Source: Epiperipatus broadwayi (lineage: Eukaryota; Onychophora; Udeonychophora; Euonychophora; Peripatidae). From it: DNA of 64,000 nt. Shown here in pieces: positions 48,280-61,528 of the stretch. A program made the translations under genes and the position numbers. The DNA lies in NCBI GenBank assembly GCA_028023455.1, contig JAQFVV010012531.1, positions 1,548,001-1,612,000 of the forward strand. Direction: 5' to 3'. Position 1 is the first letter of the stretch. The number at the start of each line of letters is the position of its first letter. Under the pieces are notes generated by a model that made no database searches, was not told the origin of the DNA, and worked only from the letters and a program-made list of their open reading frames with translations.

Positions 48280-50260
48280 ATGTCAACACCACTTCTAATT
48301 ATAGTTCTTCAAATATATATGGGGTCTACATCATGCTCAAGTTTACCATACCTTTTTAGGAAGTCTTGCATTGTTCATTTGTTTTGCATGTCCAATCAAA
48401 TGAAGATGTGATTTTGCAATAGTGGACTGTATAGTATTACATAAAGGAAGTTGAAGAATATATTGATTAGTTTTATGACCATGTTTTTTATTTTTTAAAT
48501 TTTACAAAGCATTTTTAAATGAAACTTTTCTAATGCCTTTATGTTGTACCAATAGGGTGTCCAAGTTTCACTTCCATACAATAAATTATATGAAATAACA
48601 ACTTTCTTTATGGCTAACTTAGTTGAGTAGCAATTTTCTTGAAATATCTTTTAACTTGTTAAAAGCAGCTGCAGTACATTGGAGTCAGTGTTATATTTTG
48701 ACATTTAAGTTCACCTTTCTAAATATAAAACTACTTACATATTTAAACTGGTTAATATTTTCATATTGGTAACCATCCAAAGTAAACATTACTGAAGATT
48801 TTTCTTTCATCAAGAGCTGATAAAGAACTTGGGTCTTTTGAACATTAATTAATAAACAAAGTCTTTATATGTTGTTTTCAAAACATGAAGTATATTCTGT
48901 AAATTGTCCTTTGAATTGGCAAACATACTACAATCATCAGCATACTGTAAATCCAGAATTCAAGAAGAGGTCTTTATTTCGACTTTTAATCAATTCAAAT
49001 TAAAAATTTCTGTATCAAAACTTGATCTCTATTTGATTAAGCTGCCTATAAACAATTCCAAAGACCACTGCTATAAAAATTTTAAAACAAAGTTGGAGCA
49101 AGTACATATTCTTGTTTAATATCAATTTTCATTTCACATGCTTCAGATTTTCTACCAATAGTAATAATATTCTCATTCCATCATGTAGAAGCTGAATATA
49201 TGAACAAATTTTGATGGATAACTAACTAATTTCAAATAATGCCATTTACCTATCCTAGAATCTATGCAATGTATAAATCACTTCTTTGTTCCTGACACTT
49301 TTTTGCATTTTTTTGGCATCAAAAATTATGTTTGTATTTCTTGATTCTCTAAAATCATAGAATTTTTGTGGTAGTGAATAGTAATGATATTTCACAGCAA
49401 TCTTGTCTATTCCCTTTGTTTTACAAATTGAAATAGTAAAAGCATTCGGATGACACAACTTCATGAGTTCATATATTCCTAAAACTTTCCAATATTTTTG
49501 AAGCTAATATATCACCATCATATTTTAAAACTCACAAATATTACATCAAGATGTGCAGTCTTCATTTTTAAGATTACGAAGAGCTATTTGAATTTTATAT
49601 TTTTCCAAAGCTATATGAGAAGAGAAAATGAATATATTAAAAGTTATTATCTCAGTTCTTGTATTATTATTCGAAAAATGATCAAAATATTCCTTTCGCT
49701 TGTTCAAAATATCACCATATAATAGAAAACCATTGCTGGTTTTAGTAGGATTGAGAGGTTATGTTGCTTTCAATGTATTCAAAAAAGATCTAAAATAACC
49801 ATGATCAGTGAATATATGGACCTTTGCAGTTTTAATATATCAGTCATTTGTAAGTCTTTTTATCAGTCATTGAACTTCTGCTTTCAGATCTTTATTTTTA
49901 TTAGGAAGTTACACATTTAATCTATTTTTATACCAAACAGAAAATGCCATAGTTTTTTTCTTTTTTTTTAATGATATCATTAATAATAAGATCTTTGTCA
50001 GAAAACCAGTCTTGATTCTTCTTTTTAGAGAACCCAAGAATAGATTTACTTATATCCATAACAAACTCCTTAAGAGAATTCTATGCTTTAATAATATGAC
50101 AGTCCTGTTGGTCCAAATTAACAATTTTAGGGTTTAATAGCCATTGAAATTTCTTACGTATAATGAATTCTTCTAAACAATATGCATCAATTTTCTGGTG
50201 ATATGATTGAAATAATATCTATTTTTTAATGCAGCATCGTTCATATTTTTACTCAATTTA
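48280..50260 (-). mobile_element. LINE-M copy 2, decayed non-LTR retrotransposon
   Basis: Reverse-strand reading gives the C-terminal IGHAKQMNNARLPKK-like segment (48360-48420), the catalytic LDLQYADDCSMFANS motif (about 48900-48955), and the linker region (about 49960-50040) before RT. Blocks such as the one at 48930-48960 align with 300-345 in copy 1. The YADD box is intact here but the frame is broken many times. Confidence 0.82.
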
Positions 50261-52991
50261 ACTTTGCATGAATGATTAAAGAAGAAAAACTTTGCAAATC
50301 ACCTATATAGAGATTATTTATCTTAGTACTTTAAATATTGACAAGTTCAGTCATTTTTATGGCTAAAGCAATATTTTATCAAGATATAACATTAGGAATA
50401 CCACTATAAAGTAAATTATGAAGTATTTACTCTTGTTTAGATAAGATTATTTATTATATAAAATTGCTATTAATATGTGTTACTATCTTATGCTTGGCAT
50501 TTTGCAAATTAGTTTTATAATTCCATTATGCATATTTGTAAATAATACACATGTATGTTCTTATATTGGCATTTAAAGCTGTTCTTATCTTAAATGTGGA
50601 GATGTAACTTAAATACATATATTCATGCATTCTACATATACATAATTTGTAAGTAGTTATTGATTTATATAATTTTTTTTTTTTTTTTAGGGATTAATTC
50701 TCCAAAGCTATAAATATCCAAATGAAAAAAGTAAAGTAGTGATATTTAAATTAATTCAGGTAGTTGTATTTCTCTAATAATAAATCAAGATGGTTAAATC
50801 TCTTAATTATAGAGCAATGTGATATACCTTATTTGTCAACCAATAATCCCTTTTGTTATTATTTATATTTTGGAATAATGATGAAGGGATAAGTTTGGCA
50901 AGTCACTAATTTTCTTTACATAATTGTTGTGATATTACGATATTTTATTGTGTGCCAATAAAGTTTTATTATGTTAATTTAGCTGGCTTTGTGAATTAAA
51001 TATATACAAGAGTTGTGCGAAAATTAAAGCAGGATATAATGAGAAAAAATTTCATATTCTATACTGATTGGGATGGGTTCATAATTTGGATTTTATTGAT
51101 GGTAAAGTACATTGATGTGTAAAGAATAGTGAGTGAAGCCCTCCAAATAATGATAAAGCATTTCAATCCATTGAGAAGATGTAGTTTTATTATTATTATT
51201 ATTTATTTTAATCTTAATTTATTTACATGTACAAAATTTTAATATGAAGGATCGAAAATATATATATACAAGGAAATGATTTGTGATTATAGTAATTCCA
51301 CAATTTATGATGGTACCCAGCATAATGAATTATTATCTACTCCCAATGGAAGATATTTAGCATGCACACACACAGTTCACCAGCTGCAGACCATTACAAT
51401 ATACCTGTTCTCACACAGGGTTTCTTTTTTTTTTTTTTTTGAAAAAGAACTGATATATCAACTAGGTATATATTTATAGTATTAAAAAATTATAATTATA
51501 TAACATTTAATGTAAAAAAAAATTAATTATATAATATGTTCAATTAAATTTAGTCCAGTGAAAATGGCAATTGTCATATACCAATAATTCATTTAAAATC
51601 GATCAAAGCTGCATTAAAAATATTTTCATTATATTTCAGATTTTTATGAACTGTTTCCTTTGAATGTCTATTTTAGATGCACCCCAATGATAGAGAAAAA
51701 TAATAATAATTATAATTTTTGAAAAAATTTGCTGTACTTGAAAAAAAAATCAAAATTGTCATTCTACTTCCTAAATCAAAAAGTAAAAATATTTTTTTAT
51801 ATCAAAATAAAAAAGTAAATTCAATTTAGAATAGATGGTCAAATTTAATGAAGTTGAAGAGCAATTAGTCTTAGATGTTTATGTGAAAAATTGATTCTAA
51901 GCAATAAAAAAAAAATCATATATATAAAAAAAATTAAATTAGAATTGTAAATGTGTCTTTTTCAATTTTTTTTTTTTTTTTAAAAAAAAAGATGGAAATG
52001 AATAATTCAAATTATTTTGGGAGACAGTAAATAATATTGATAATTTGTATGGAAAGATTATTTCTTGTGTAGTGTGGGGCATGGCAATTTTCTGATCTTA
52101 GAACCATCTCTATTGTAAAAACTGAAATTAATATAGTTTAAAATAAAGATGACCAAACTATAGTCCATGACAATAATTTGTTTGGCTGTGCACAAGTAAG
52201 TTTTTTTTTTAATTTTACTTTAGAAAGAAGTTTCAAATAAAAGACATAAACTTTCATTCTGCACATATCTTTCTTCAATAAAATTTTTTTGTAAAATTCA
52301 TGATTAAGTGAATAATGAGCTTCAGTAGATCTTGAAAACAATGCATTCTACCAAAAAAATGCTTTGAACAAAACTTACTAGGTTTGTAATTCTATGTAAC
52401 TTTTGTCAAAATTTTTTTTTTAAATGTATGTCTACCTAATTGTCACAAGTTCTGTCGACTATTTGATATATTTCAGAAATGATAAATTTTGTGGAAAATT
52501 ATTTCATAAAATAGCTTAAATTTTGATATGAGTTGTATCAAACTGGAATTTACCATGAATTAAATATTTTCGCCTAGTAATAACCATCAAAATTAGCCTT
52601 CAATGATTGTGGCATTAAAATTTCATCAGAAAATTTTGTTTTGTTCTCCATTTACTTCAGGAACTAAATTCCATCATATAAAAATATACACGTATATATG
52701 GATGATGTGGACATCATCTTAAAATTTCCCAAAACAGATTTTAAAAGCTTTATTTTTTGAAAATTCATTGAAAATAGAAAATAGGTTTCAAGCATCATCA
52801 CAATACTTTAATATCGAAAAGTAAGATTTTTTTTTTTTTACATGTAGCCTGCTAGAAGATTTAAGTAGTCTGTACTATCTGCAGTCAAAAATGTTTGATT
52901 GACTCAGTCTAAAACTTTCCTGAGATTTGCAATATAGAGAGTTAAAAAAAATCGAAATTATTTATTTGTGATTTATACAAAACATGCAGAC
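50261..52991. other. AT-rich sequence without recognised features
   Basis: Poly-T and poly-A runs (50670, 51425, 51970, 52200) and a short TTA repeat near 51192. No supported gene. Confidence 0.5.
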
Positions 52992-53002
52992 AAATCACTT
53001 TA

Positions 53003-53100
53003 TTTCAAGCATTGGTGGCCTTGTGGTTAGCATAGCTGCCTTTCAAACAGCTGGCTCAGGTTCACTTTCCGATCAAGGCATTTGACATATGAAAAAAAAA
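53003..53100 (+). mobile_element. tRNA-derived SINE, ~98 bp, 11-bp target duplication
   Basis: AAATCACTTTA occurs at 52992-53002 and 53101-53111. Between them is a tRNA-like body with an A-box-like TGGCCTTGTGGTTAGCATA (about 53016), a B-box-like GGTTCACTTTCC (53059-53070), and the 3' end TGACATATGAAAAAAAAA. This is a complete young-looking SINE insertion. The 3' end is shared with the - strand copy at 55490-55612. Confidence 0.85.
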
Positions 53101-53111
53101 AAATCACTTTA

Positions 53112-53439
53112 GTGTATGTTGTTGTAAGTGATAATTATTATGATATAGAAATATATAATAAAGAAGTCTCATAAGATTAGATTATAAAAGTATATCTGCA
53201 TATCTAATTAATTTATTAAAGAAGACTTTTAATGCTGCTGATTATTTAATCAAGTTTTCATATTTGACTTTATAAATCTGAAACTGGCACTGTGAATTAT
53301 TTATTTTATTCAGCACTACTTAGAAATTCATGGGCAATACCAATTTTTCTGTCTAGTTAATAGCCAGTTATAATAAATAACTTATTCAGAACTATTCTTT
53401 AAGACCGTATAAAATTATTATCATATTGGCACCAGCAGT
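53112..53439. other. AT-rich spacer
   Basis: No supported feature. Confidence 0.5.
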
Positions 53440-54616
53440 TCACTGTTTTTCAAAATATGGGAGTAATTAGATATGATAAAAAATGAGGGGTGTATCATTA
53501 AGTAGATATTTTAGAAAATTCTAAAGATCATGTGGATTAGATTGATGAGAAATGAAAGAATACTATGAATGGAAATGTTTAGATAAAAATATCGAGTTAA
53601 GAAAGAATAATTAAAATATTGATTGTAAGTGATATGAATTAATGAAATTGATAGAGTGGAGAATATTAAAAAGTGCATGAGAACAATGAATTAAGAATAT
53701 GGAAATTTGAATACTGGATATTGTGGAGTTTTAATTGTCTAAATAGAATTTGAAATATAAGATTAAAAAAATAGGAAAGATAAAAAGTAAAATGTTTGAT
53801 AAAAAAGAAAAACTTGTAGTAATGATTATTATTTTATATTATACAGAATTAGAAATATCTGTAAACTTAGATACTAAAATTTATACAAATGTTGATAATG
53901 ATGGTTGTGAAATAAATGATTAGATGAAATTAATATCTAAAAGTTATAAAAAATTGTAAATTTAAAATTTGTAAAAAATGGACAGATATGGAGAAGATGC
54001 TTGCAAATGAGCTTTTATTTACAATTAGTAGGATTAATAAAAGAAAATTGAAGAAAACTTTTTTACAAAGTAGAAAAAAAAAATTGAGAGTATCATATGG
54101 CTATTGAGAAATAAATGACAGAATAAAGGTTAAATTGGATGGCTATTTAAGGAAAAAGAAATAATATAGAATTAAGATGTTTCAAATGATGGAAATTTAA
54201 TAAAAAGTGAGGAAATTAACAATGTGGAAAGGATAGAATGTATACATTGGATGGTGAAGATGAATGACTTTTTTTTATAATGAAAGAAATTAAAATCTTA
54301 TAACAATAACAATATATGAATAAAAATGTTTGGAAGGTTATAATACAGGAATAAAAATAGATTAGCAAAATTAGAATTATGTGGAGAGTCCAATAAATAT
54401 GCAGGGCAAGAAAGATTTTACATGTGAACTTAAATGATAGACAATTTTTTTTCTGTGTCTTTATGCAAATAATGGGACAAATACATACACCATATTACTA
54501 AGCACATAATTGTGAAAGGTATTAGATATGTAAGGGAATAAAAAAATAGAATTATGGAATATAAATAAAAAATAGGAGTTATATAAGAAAATATATAAAA
54601 TATCAAACATTGTGGG

Positions 54617-54950
54617 ATAACGTCACATGATCATTTCATATACACACAGTGGCTGATGATAACAGTAGCAAACTCCATACAGTAGTCCACCAAGTGCAAG
54701 CCTTAGTAATCATTAAATACAAGAAAGTTTGTGCATAAAATCCCTATCAGGTGTCTAACTCATCCAATATCCCCAGACTAGTGTCTAACTTGTGGCTTTC
54801 CACTGATGAAAGCCACAAGCTAGAAACTAGTCTGGAGATATGGGATGAATAGGCACTAGATAGGGATTTTATGCACAAATCTTTTTGCATTCATTGAGTA
54901 CTAAGGTTTGCACTTGGTGGTACTGTTGTATGAAGAGTTTCCTACTTTTA
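54617..54950. mobile_element. Fold-back element A copy 4, compact form
   Basis: Tail segment with TCACATGATCA at the left (54624), then left arm (54645-54795) and right arm (54804-54945). The centre is a 12-bp perfect hairpin (CTTGTGGCTTTC) with a 7-base loop, so the spacer of copy 1 is gone. Inserted in LINE-A copy 8. Confidence 0.82.
54795..54845 (+). ncRNA. Hammerhead-like ribozyme motif, fold-back A copy 4
   Basis: Canonical core CTGATGA (54803-54809), stem II AGC/GCT with loop CACAA, GAAAC (54823-54827), ACTAGT palindromic stem III, GTC cleavage triplet ending at 54832, and proximal stem I TCCA with TGGA. All conserved core bases are present. The left arm equivalent is destroyed by the compact centre. 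Confidence 0.75.
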
Positions 54951-55489
54951 GGGTGTGCAAGAATAGACGCTTTGAAGTGTAGTTTATGTGATGATGGAAG
55001 AGGCAGTATTATACTTTTATTATTGAAATGTAGGATATTGAAATAAAATTTGAAAAATTGTATAAAGAAATAAGAAACAAAAAGGATAGAGATTATTTGA
55101 TCTTATTAATAAAAATGGTAAATAAACATAGGAGCATGGAATTAATGAAACAACTTTTATTAAAATGGATTATAAAAAGTCAAAACAGATGAATTAGAAT
55201 TGTAAAAAATGATTTAGTAATAAAGATTAAGTAGTAGGTGAATTTATTGTTTCAAAAGGAAACATTACAAGATTTCTGGACATGATGTACCAAGCATACT
55301 AAATTAAAGAAATTTGTTATACAGTCTGTTTGCATTTTATAACTCCAAATGGTGTAAAAAAAAAAAAAATTGTAAATAGGACTGTCCATCTTTACTAATA
55401 TATCTTTCATGATTCTAATACGTTTATAGATGACAGTCATTGATTGGCTTAAGTCTTGATATAACAATTTCATCTTCTAAATTAACTGC

Positions 55490-55612
55490 TTTTTTTTTTT
55501 TTCATATGTCATAGCATCGGCCAGGACGCAAATCCACAACCGTCTGCAACCAACTACTTGCTTGCAAGACAGCTGTGATGACCTCTCAGCTAACAACGCT
55601 TGACATATGTTA
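55490..55612 (-). mobile_element. tRNA-derived SINE, minus strand
   Basis: Read on the - strand: GTTAGCTGAGAGGTCATCAC (A-box-like), GGATTTGCGTCC (B-box-like), then TGACATATGAAAAAAAAA (+ strand 55491-55510). It shares the 3' end with the SINE at 53003-53100 but the tRNA part is different. No clear target duplication. Confidence 0.75.
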
Positions 55613-56199
55613 TTGATATATTTACCAATAATTGCAAAATGGAATTGCTATAATTTAAAAGAAAAAATTATGATTTCACTTTGAGTGCCCCTGACTTTTT
55701 TTTTAGTGTAGGTATGATTATCCAAAAACACTAATTATTTTTCTCACGTGACTGATAGTTCTTAACTGAAGCATTAGTTGAATTTACTTGAAAATGGGGT
55801 CAATGAGTGTGCGTGTGTGTGTGGATACTTTATTATTATTTACAATCATTTTTGACAAAACTAAATTAAGTCAATGGTTGCAGAGACTGTTAAAACTTTG
55901 CTGATTGTGGATCCAGGTTGCTATTTGATAATCTTTTATTCACCTACTTATAACTATAGATTACTTTTAAAGATAGTGAATTGAAAGAACTGGCTAATAT
56001 TTAGTCATTATCAAACTTTCTGTGAAGTCAGAAGAGATGATTTGAAAAGTAAATGTACACTTTATTATAAAGACAAGAATTAAAGTGCAAATGAAATAGG
56101 ACATTTATCATAAAATATGGAAGACCAAGGTAATGAAGATTGATATTTAATAAACAAGCTTGATTAGTTATTCAATTTAATGAAAGATACCCAATGTGG
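55613..56199. other. AT-rich spacer with short GT tract
   Basis: A GT run lies near 55810. Nothing else supported. Confidence 0.5.
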
Positions 56200-58300
56200 C
56201 TAATTTAGAATTTTTGCTTCTGCAAGTTCTCATTGAAGAAAAAAAATAAAGGATATTTCAGGCTTTTAATTAGACCCAAATTAACATTTTAAAATTGTCA
56301 TGACAAACTTTAATGCTATAATTGAAAAATAATTAAAAGATGCAAGTGTTATATGTAAATTTGATTACAGAGACAGAAATGAAAAAGATCCTAAATTGTG
56401 GAATTTGTAAAAGATAAAAAAAGGTGCTAAATGAACCTAAAAATATCCAAATAAAGATGAACAAAATTGGGTTATAATTTAACTAATAGAAAATATATAT
56501 TCATAATTGCAATGATCTTAATGGATTCAACATAGGAAATGATCATCAATTAATGAGATGTAAGATATATATTAATGCAAATTTAGAGAAATAAAAACTA
56601 TTAAGAAAGACAGAATTGATATTCTTCACTTTCAAAAATTACTTAATGAATATAAAATAGAACTTGTAACTTATTTTTAAATTACTCATTACCTTTGAAG
56701 ATGAAGAAATCACTATTTTTCTGAGATTGTTGCACAGATTGCTGATTCAAAAAATCAAGAATTCACTAATAAATTTTCAGCTGAGACAAAAAAAAATTGC
56801 AAAAATATTTTGAAATAAATTTGCTAAGAAATGATTGTCTCGAATAATATGACAAAGGGCTGATTATAATATAAGGAAAGAATTGAAAAGTGATAAAGAA
56901 AATTATAGAATAGAACAAAATTCTCAGAAATATAAAATATCTTTATATTAGGAAAAAAAAAACTTTTAATGATAAGAAAAGATGGAACTAATAATAATAA
57001 AAAAAAGTGATAACATTATAAAATATGGAAGATTATAAAGACAACAATATAGCTCTTTCAATTACAACAATATATTTTGAAATTCCAAATAATGTAAATG
57101 AAAAGATGAAACAATTAAATCTATAAAAATTAGAAAAGCTCCAAGAAATGATGGAATTTTTATAATTATTAAGAGTTAGAAAATTGTATCGAATGCCTCA
57201 ATAATAAGGAAAAATATTTCAGATGACTGTAGTGATGATACTTAAAAAATATGGAAAGGAAGATATAAAATATAGACTGTCATTTGTCAGTTTTATGTAA
57301 AATCTTTTCTAAATTATTACAACTTGTTTACAAAGAACTTTGGATTCAAACTTATGAAAAGAAAAACTTTTAAAGTTGTTATAGAACAATAGATCACATC
57401 CAAATTTTAAGAAAAGTTATAGAAGAGTCCAATGAGTATGAGTTTCCACTATGCCTTGATTATGTAGATTAATTCTAGAAACATTTTTGTATTGATTAAA
57501 AAAAACATCAAGACATTGCCTCAGAATTTTGTCAGTATTGAAGTAGAACAGAGTAATTCCATCTTTTTACAGTAGTTTTATCAAAAGTATTTTGTAAATT
57601 AAAATGGAAAGTTAAGAATAAGAACAGGTGAAGATTTTATGTAAGTCATTAGATTTATGCAGATAATGTTTTTGCAAATATTTTTTTCAGAATTTCAAGA
57701 AATTACCAAGGTCTATCAGATGAAAGTAAGTCTAAAAAAAATTTTTTTTAAAAAAAGATAAAGTCAATGGCTTTTCAAAAAATGAAAAAAAAAAAGATAA
57801 ATAGTAAAGAATTTGAATAAGTTATCTTGTTATTAATGCAGTGGAAACTATGGGGATGAAATTAGTCAGAAAATTTAATCTTTGTATGAAATATATACTT
57901 TTTGTAGGAATTACTTAATGTTTAAAAGAAGTTTGGATTTTTAATAACATGTTTTGCAATTAATTATTAATTTATCTAAGACTTGCACTTAAAATTGAGG
58001 AGCATTGTAGAAATTTTAGGTTACGTAATGAATTATGGAGAGATGTTTGTTGGAGCAACAAGAAAAAATTGAAAAAATGTATATGGCTGAAAAAATTCAC
58101 TTGTGAAATGGAATTGATTTGGACACACATTAAAGTAGATGGATAATTACGGTTTTAATTTAAATCCCAAAAGTTTGTAGAAGACAATGAACTTAATATC
58201 GATGATGTAATAAAGTTTGGTGCAGTGATGTGGAAAAAGTATGATTCAATGATACTTAAATAAAATATGGAGAGAACAACTTCCAATGGGGTGTTAATAC
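56200..58300 (+). mobile_element. RTE-type LINE copy 2, decayed
   Basis: Pieces match copy 1: FDYRDRNEKD (56360-56400), YPNKDEQNW, a NGFNIGNDHQLMRCK segment (56520-56575), SNEYEFPLC (57430-57455) before a damaged motif A, a LQ.FYQKYFVN..NGKLRIRTGEDF RT motif B/C region (57570-57640), and a C-terminal RNYGEMFVGAT..LKKCIWLK stretch (58030-58090). Many stops. Oriented like copy 1. Confidence 0.75.
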
Positions 58301-60685
58301 TTGATGATGATGTTATTTATACAAACTGTATATTGCAAGAAAATAGTTATATTTTTTTATTTTAATAAACACATGTGTAGATGGTCCATTATATGTTATT
58401 TTATTTCTAAAATGAAAAATCATCTATCTAGCAAAAGTCAATAGACTTAGGAAAATAGAGTACCTGTTCTTAACTCAGCACTTTAAGACACTAGTCCTGC
58501 AAAAAATATTTGCCAAATTTCTTATTACTTTTCACGGACTCTATAGGATAAGGCTGCAATACTCTTTAATGAATTGTATGATCTTATATGTTTCTAACTT
58601 TTTGCTCAAAGTCTCTTGGTTTCAAAAAATAATTATATATCTTGAAAAAATGCTTCTATTCTTGTGTAACATACTTTATAGTTAAATAGCTATGAATATA
58701 TAAGTAACATTCAGGCCATCAAGTAATAGAAAGAAATGTGTAGTTTCTTTATTATAAAGTTTTTGATCTAGTTGACCATGCTAAATTATGAAATGTTCTA
58801 TGAAAAGTAGCTGCACCTGTATCAAAATATTTCATTATGCATGGGATTAAAAATTGCAATTAACACTAACACTATGTCATTTGACTAAAATTTACGGTAT
58901 TAACAAGAATGTTTCTTCTCACTATAATTCTAGATTCAGTTCTACTCTAACTATAGGCACTTTCCCCCTTGGTTAGCAATATTAATACTAGTGCAATACT
59001 ACTTGACTCTCAAAGTTTGATAGTAAAAAAAAGAGTTGAAGTTGATTACCATGTGCATAATACATTCCAGTTTTGAATCCCAAGTTTTCATTGATAAAGG
59101 TAAAAGTCAGAAAATGATCTAGTGATTTAAATTAAATTGAAACACTAACTGCTAATTACTAATAATTCAAGCTTATAATAGATGACATTAAAGTAAGGAA
59201 GGGCAAATGCTCATAATATAATAATTTTTTAAGCAAATAATTCATTAATATTCCAAATGGGGGGGGGGGTACTCACAGAGTAAAATAGAAGCTTTTAAAA
59301 TGTATAAATGATAGTCTTGTATTATATCTTTATAATTTTACAGACAAATGGGTTTGTATTCAAAACCTTTGGATTTTTTCCAATTTCAAGCTAAAATCTT
59401 GCTAATGAAAAGGATATTAAAGATGGCTTTGAAATGCATCACCATTGCTTTCAGCTTTAAATCCTAAGATCTCATTGATAAATGCAAAATCTAAGTTTAG
59501 AGATAAGGATTAAATTGCATTTCCATCTGTTAACCTTGGATAACTTGCGCTTATGTTAGATTTGACTGGAATACAAAGGAATATACTCTTCTGATTTGTA
59601 AGTAAAATAGGCTATGGTGAAACAGATTTTGTTTCATATAGACAGGGAAGTTAGACACTGCAGCATATTGTCTCTCTATGCATTAAGTTTTTATACTGAC
59701 TATGTAATGATAACAGCCAGATTAAGCAAAAATAAATGAGGACTCAGAATTGATTGAAGAAATATCAACAAAGTTAAATATCATGTCATCACTCTCCTAG
59801 CTGAAAATATGATAACTTTAAGAATTTCATTTGGAAAGTTAGAAAATATCATTAGATATTTGTTAAGGTTAAGGTAATAGTTTTAGTAACTGACTTCAAA
59901 ACTGATGAGGATGTTTAAAGAGGTTGATCATCAACAACCAAAGTTTTAAACAAAAACATATAGCTCCAGATTACACAAAGCTTTTCAGAAGCATGCTCTC
60001 TATATAATTAAACTTGAGTAATTAACTGATACTTGTGCTATCCATATCAGACTAATTTTTCGTTTTTGTTGTGATTAGCTTGGAACTAATGTACCCTCTG
60101 TTCAGAGCTATCTTTTACTCTTTTTTTATTAGAACTACATACTTAAAATTGAAAATCAATATGTTCTGAATTTAAGACTAGTGTTTTGCATCATTTATAA
60201 TTCTGATACCACTAACTACATACCTAGTATAGTATCTAATTAGTATATTAGCCAAAAGATAAATATAGTTGTTATGAAGCTGATGAGTCAAAATATATAC
60301 ATATTCAATTAGTATCAGATCATTGTAACTATGCTACAAGTAAGCTTAAATTTTAAACATTGAATTGTTTTTGAATTTCAGGTTGACAGCTTGAAAATAA
60401 TAATAATAATAATAAAAGAAATTTTAGCTATTAGATAAAACAATGGATCCAAAAAATTCAGATATACCAGATCTAGATCCAAAATCCTCATTGAGGAAGG
60501 CCATATACCAGACATTAATCTCCAGATATGGGCAGAAAAGTACTACTCACTCTTAAAATAAATAGCAGCATTCGATAGTTTTTTTCAATATAAGTTTTAG
60601 TACTCTACTAATATATTCATTGCAGATTAACTCAAGCATAGCTGCAATAAAAAAACCTGGACAAGATTTTTAATTATATGTATAC
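58301..60685. other. AT-rich sequence with weak internal repeats
   Basis: A run of ten G is at about 59261 and an AAT repeat at 60388. Segments near 59072-59100, 59455-59490 and 60470-60510 share a diverged core (AATCC..AG..CTCATTGA), perhaps remains of one SINE family. No gene seen. Confidence 0.45.
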
Positions 60686-61100
60686 ACCTTTAAAATTAAA
60701 GATCAGAATTATTACAGCTGTAGTATTTTCTATGATTCTTTAAGGACGTGAAAGCTGGACACTAAAAATAATAAAAGTATTGATGTTTTGGAACAATAAT
60801 CAGTTTAAGAATTTTTGAGAATTCCATAAATATTAATAATAAAAATGAATCATTGAATACATTTCGGATTAGACAAGAACTGTCGCTTGAAGCATTAAGG
60901 TGAAAATTGTCCTGTTTTGGTCATATCATGAGACTGTCTAATTTTTAGAAAAAGTATTTTGGAAAGATTGATAATAAAATAAAATGATCAGCAATGAAGT
61001 GGATGTCCCCCATCATCATAATAAGGATTATGCTTTTGAATAGCTTGAAAAATCAATTAAATGATTGATCATTTGGAGAAATAAATTTATATAATCGGCA
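60686..61100 (+). mobile_element. RTE-type LINE 3' fragment
   Basis: C-terminal RTE landmarks in broken frame: a GRESWTLK segment (60745), DVLEQ, a FRIRQELSLEALR region (60865-60900) and CFGHIMRLS (60912-60935). This is the usual end of RTE ORFs. Confidence 0.75.
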
Positions 61101-61175
61101 GATGTTGATGTTAATTAAACAATACTAATAATCGGCATTAATTCTTATTTGCAGGATTTTTTTAACCACAGTATA

Positions 61176-61513
61176 AAAACAAAAATACTTAATTGTAATT
61201 ATTAATTAGAGAAAATATAACTTACTATTAAAAATTTATCGGTGAACGTTTTTGAAAACCCCCCCAATCTCTAACAATAATTAAAAATTTAATAAATATA
61301 TGAAATTTAAATATTAAATAAAACTAACTTACTTTTACTATTTTTTTTTATATTTTTTAATTTTTTTATTTTAATTGTGGGTATATAATTTTTTTTATAT
61401 ATTTTTTATTTTTTTGCAGCCGATAAATTTTTAATAGTACGTTATATTTTCTCTAATTAATAATTACAATTAAGTATTTTTGTTTTTACATATAAGGAGA
61501 AATTAAAACCATA
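61176..61513. mobile_element. Fold-back element H with 15-bp direct repeats
   Basis: TTTAACCACAGTATA occurs at 61161-61175 and 61514-61528. Inside, arms 61176-61242 and 61420-61487 are nearly perfect inverted copies. A 26-base extension (61488-61513) is present only on the right. Same plan as fold-backs A and B (inverted arms, one-sided tail, long duplication) but no hammerhead core was found. Confidence 0.75.
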
Positions 61514-61528
61514 TTTAACCACAGTATA

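Larger units (their letters stand above)
53440..55250 (+). mobile_element. LINE-A-related copy 8, decayed, with nested fold-back A
   Basis: Broken reading follows the endonuclease (a KNEGCI..ISRYFRKF..HVD segment at 53485-53540, LIVSDMN at 53615-53640, the IDYVL-region shadow at 53780-53830), a TISRINKRKLKKTF linker, and after fold-back A (54617-54950) the zinc-knuckle region (KCSLCDDGRGSIILLLLKC, about 54975-55035) and C-terminus. Same subfamily as copy 7. Confidence 0.75.
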
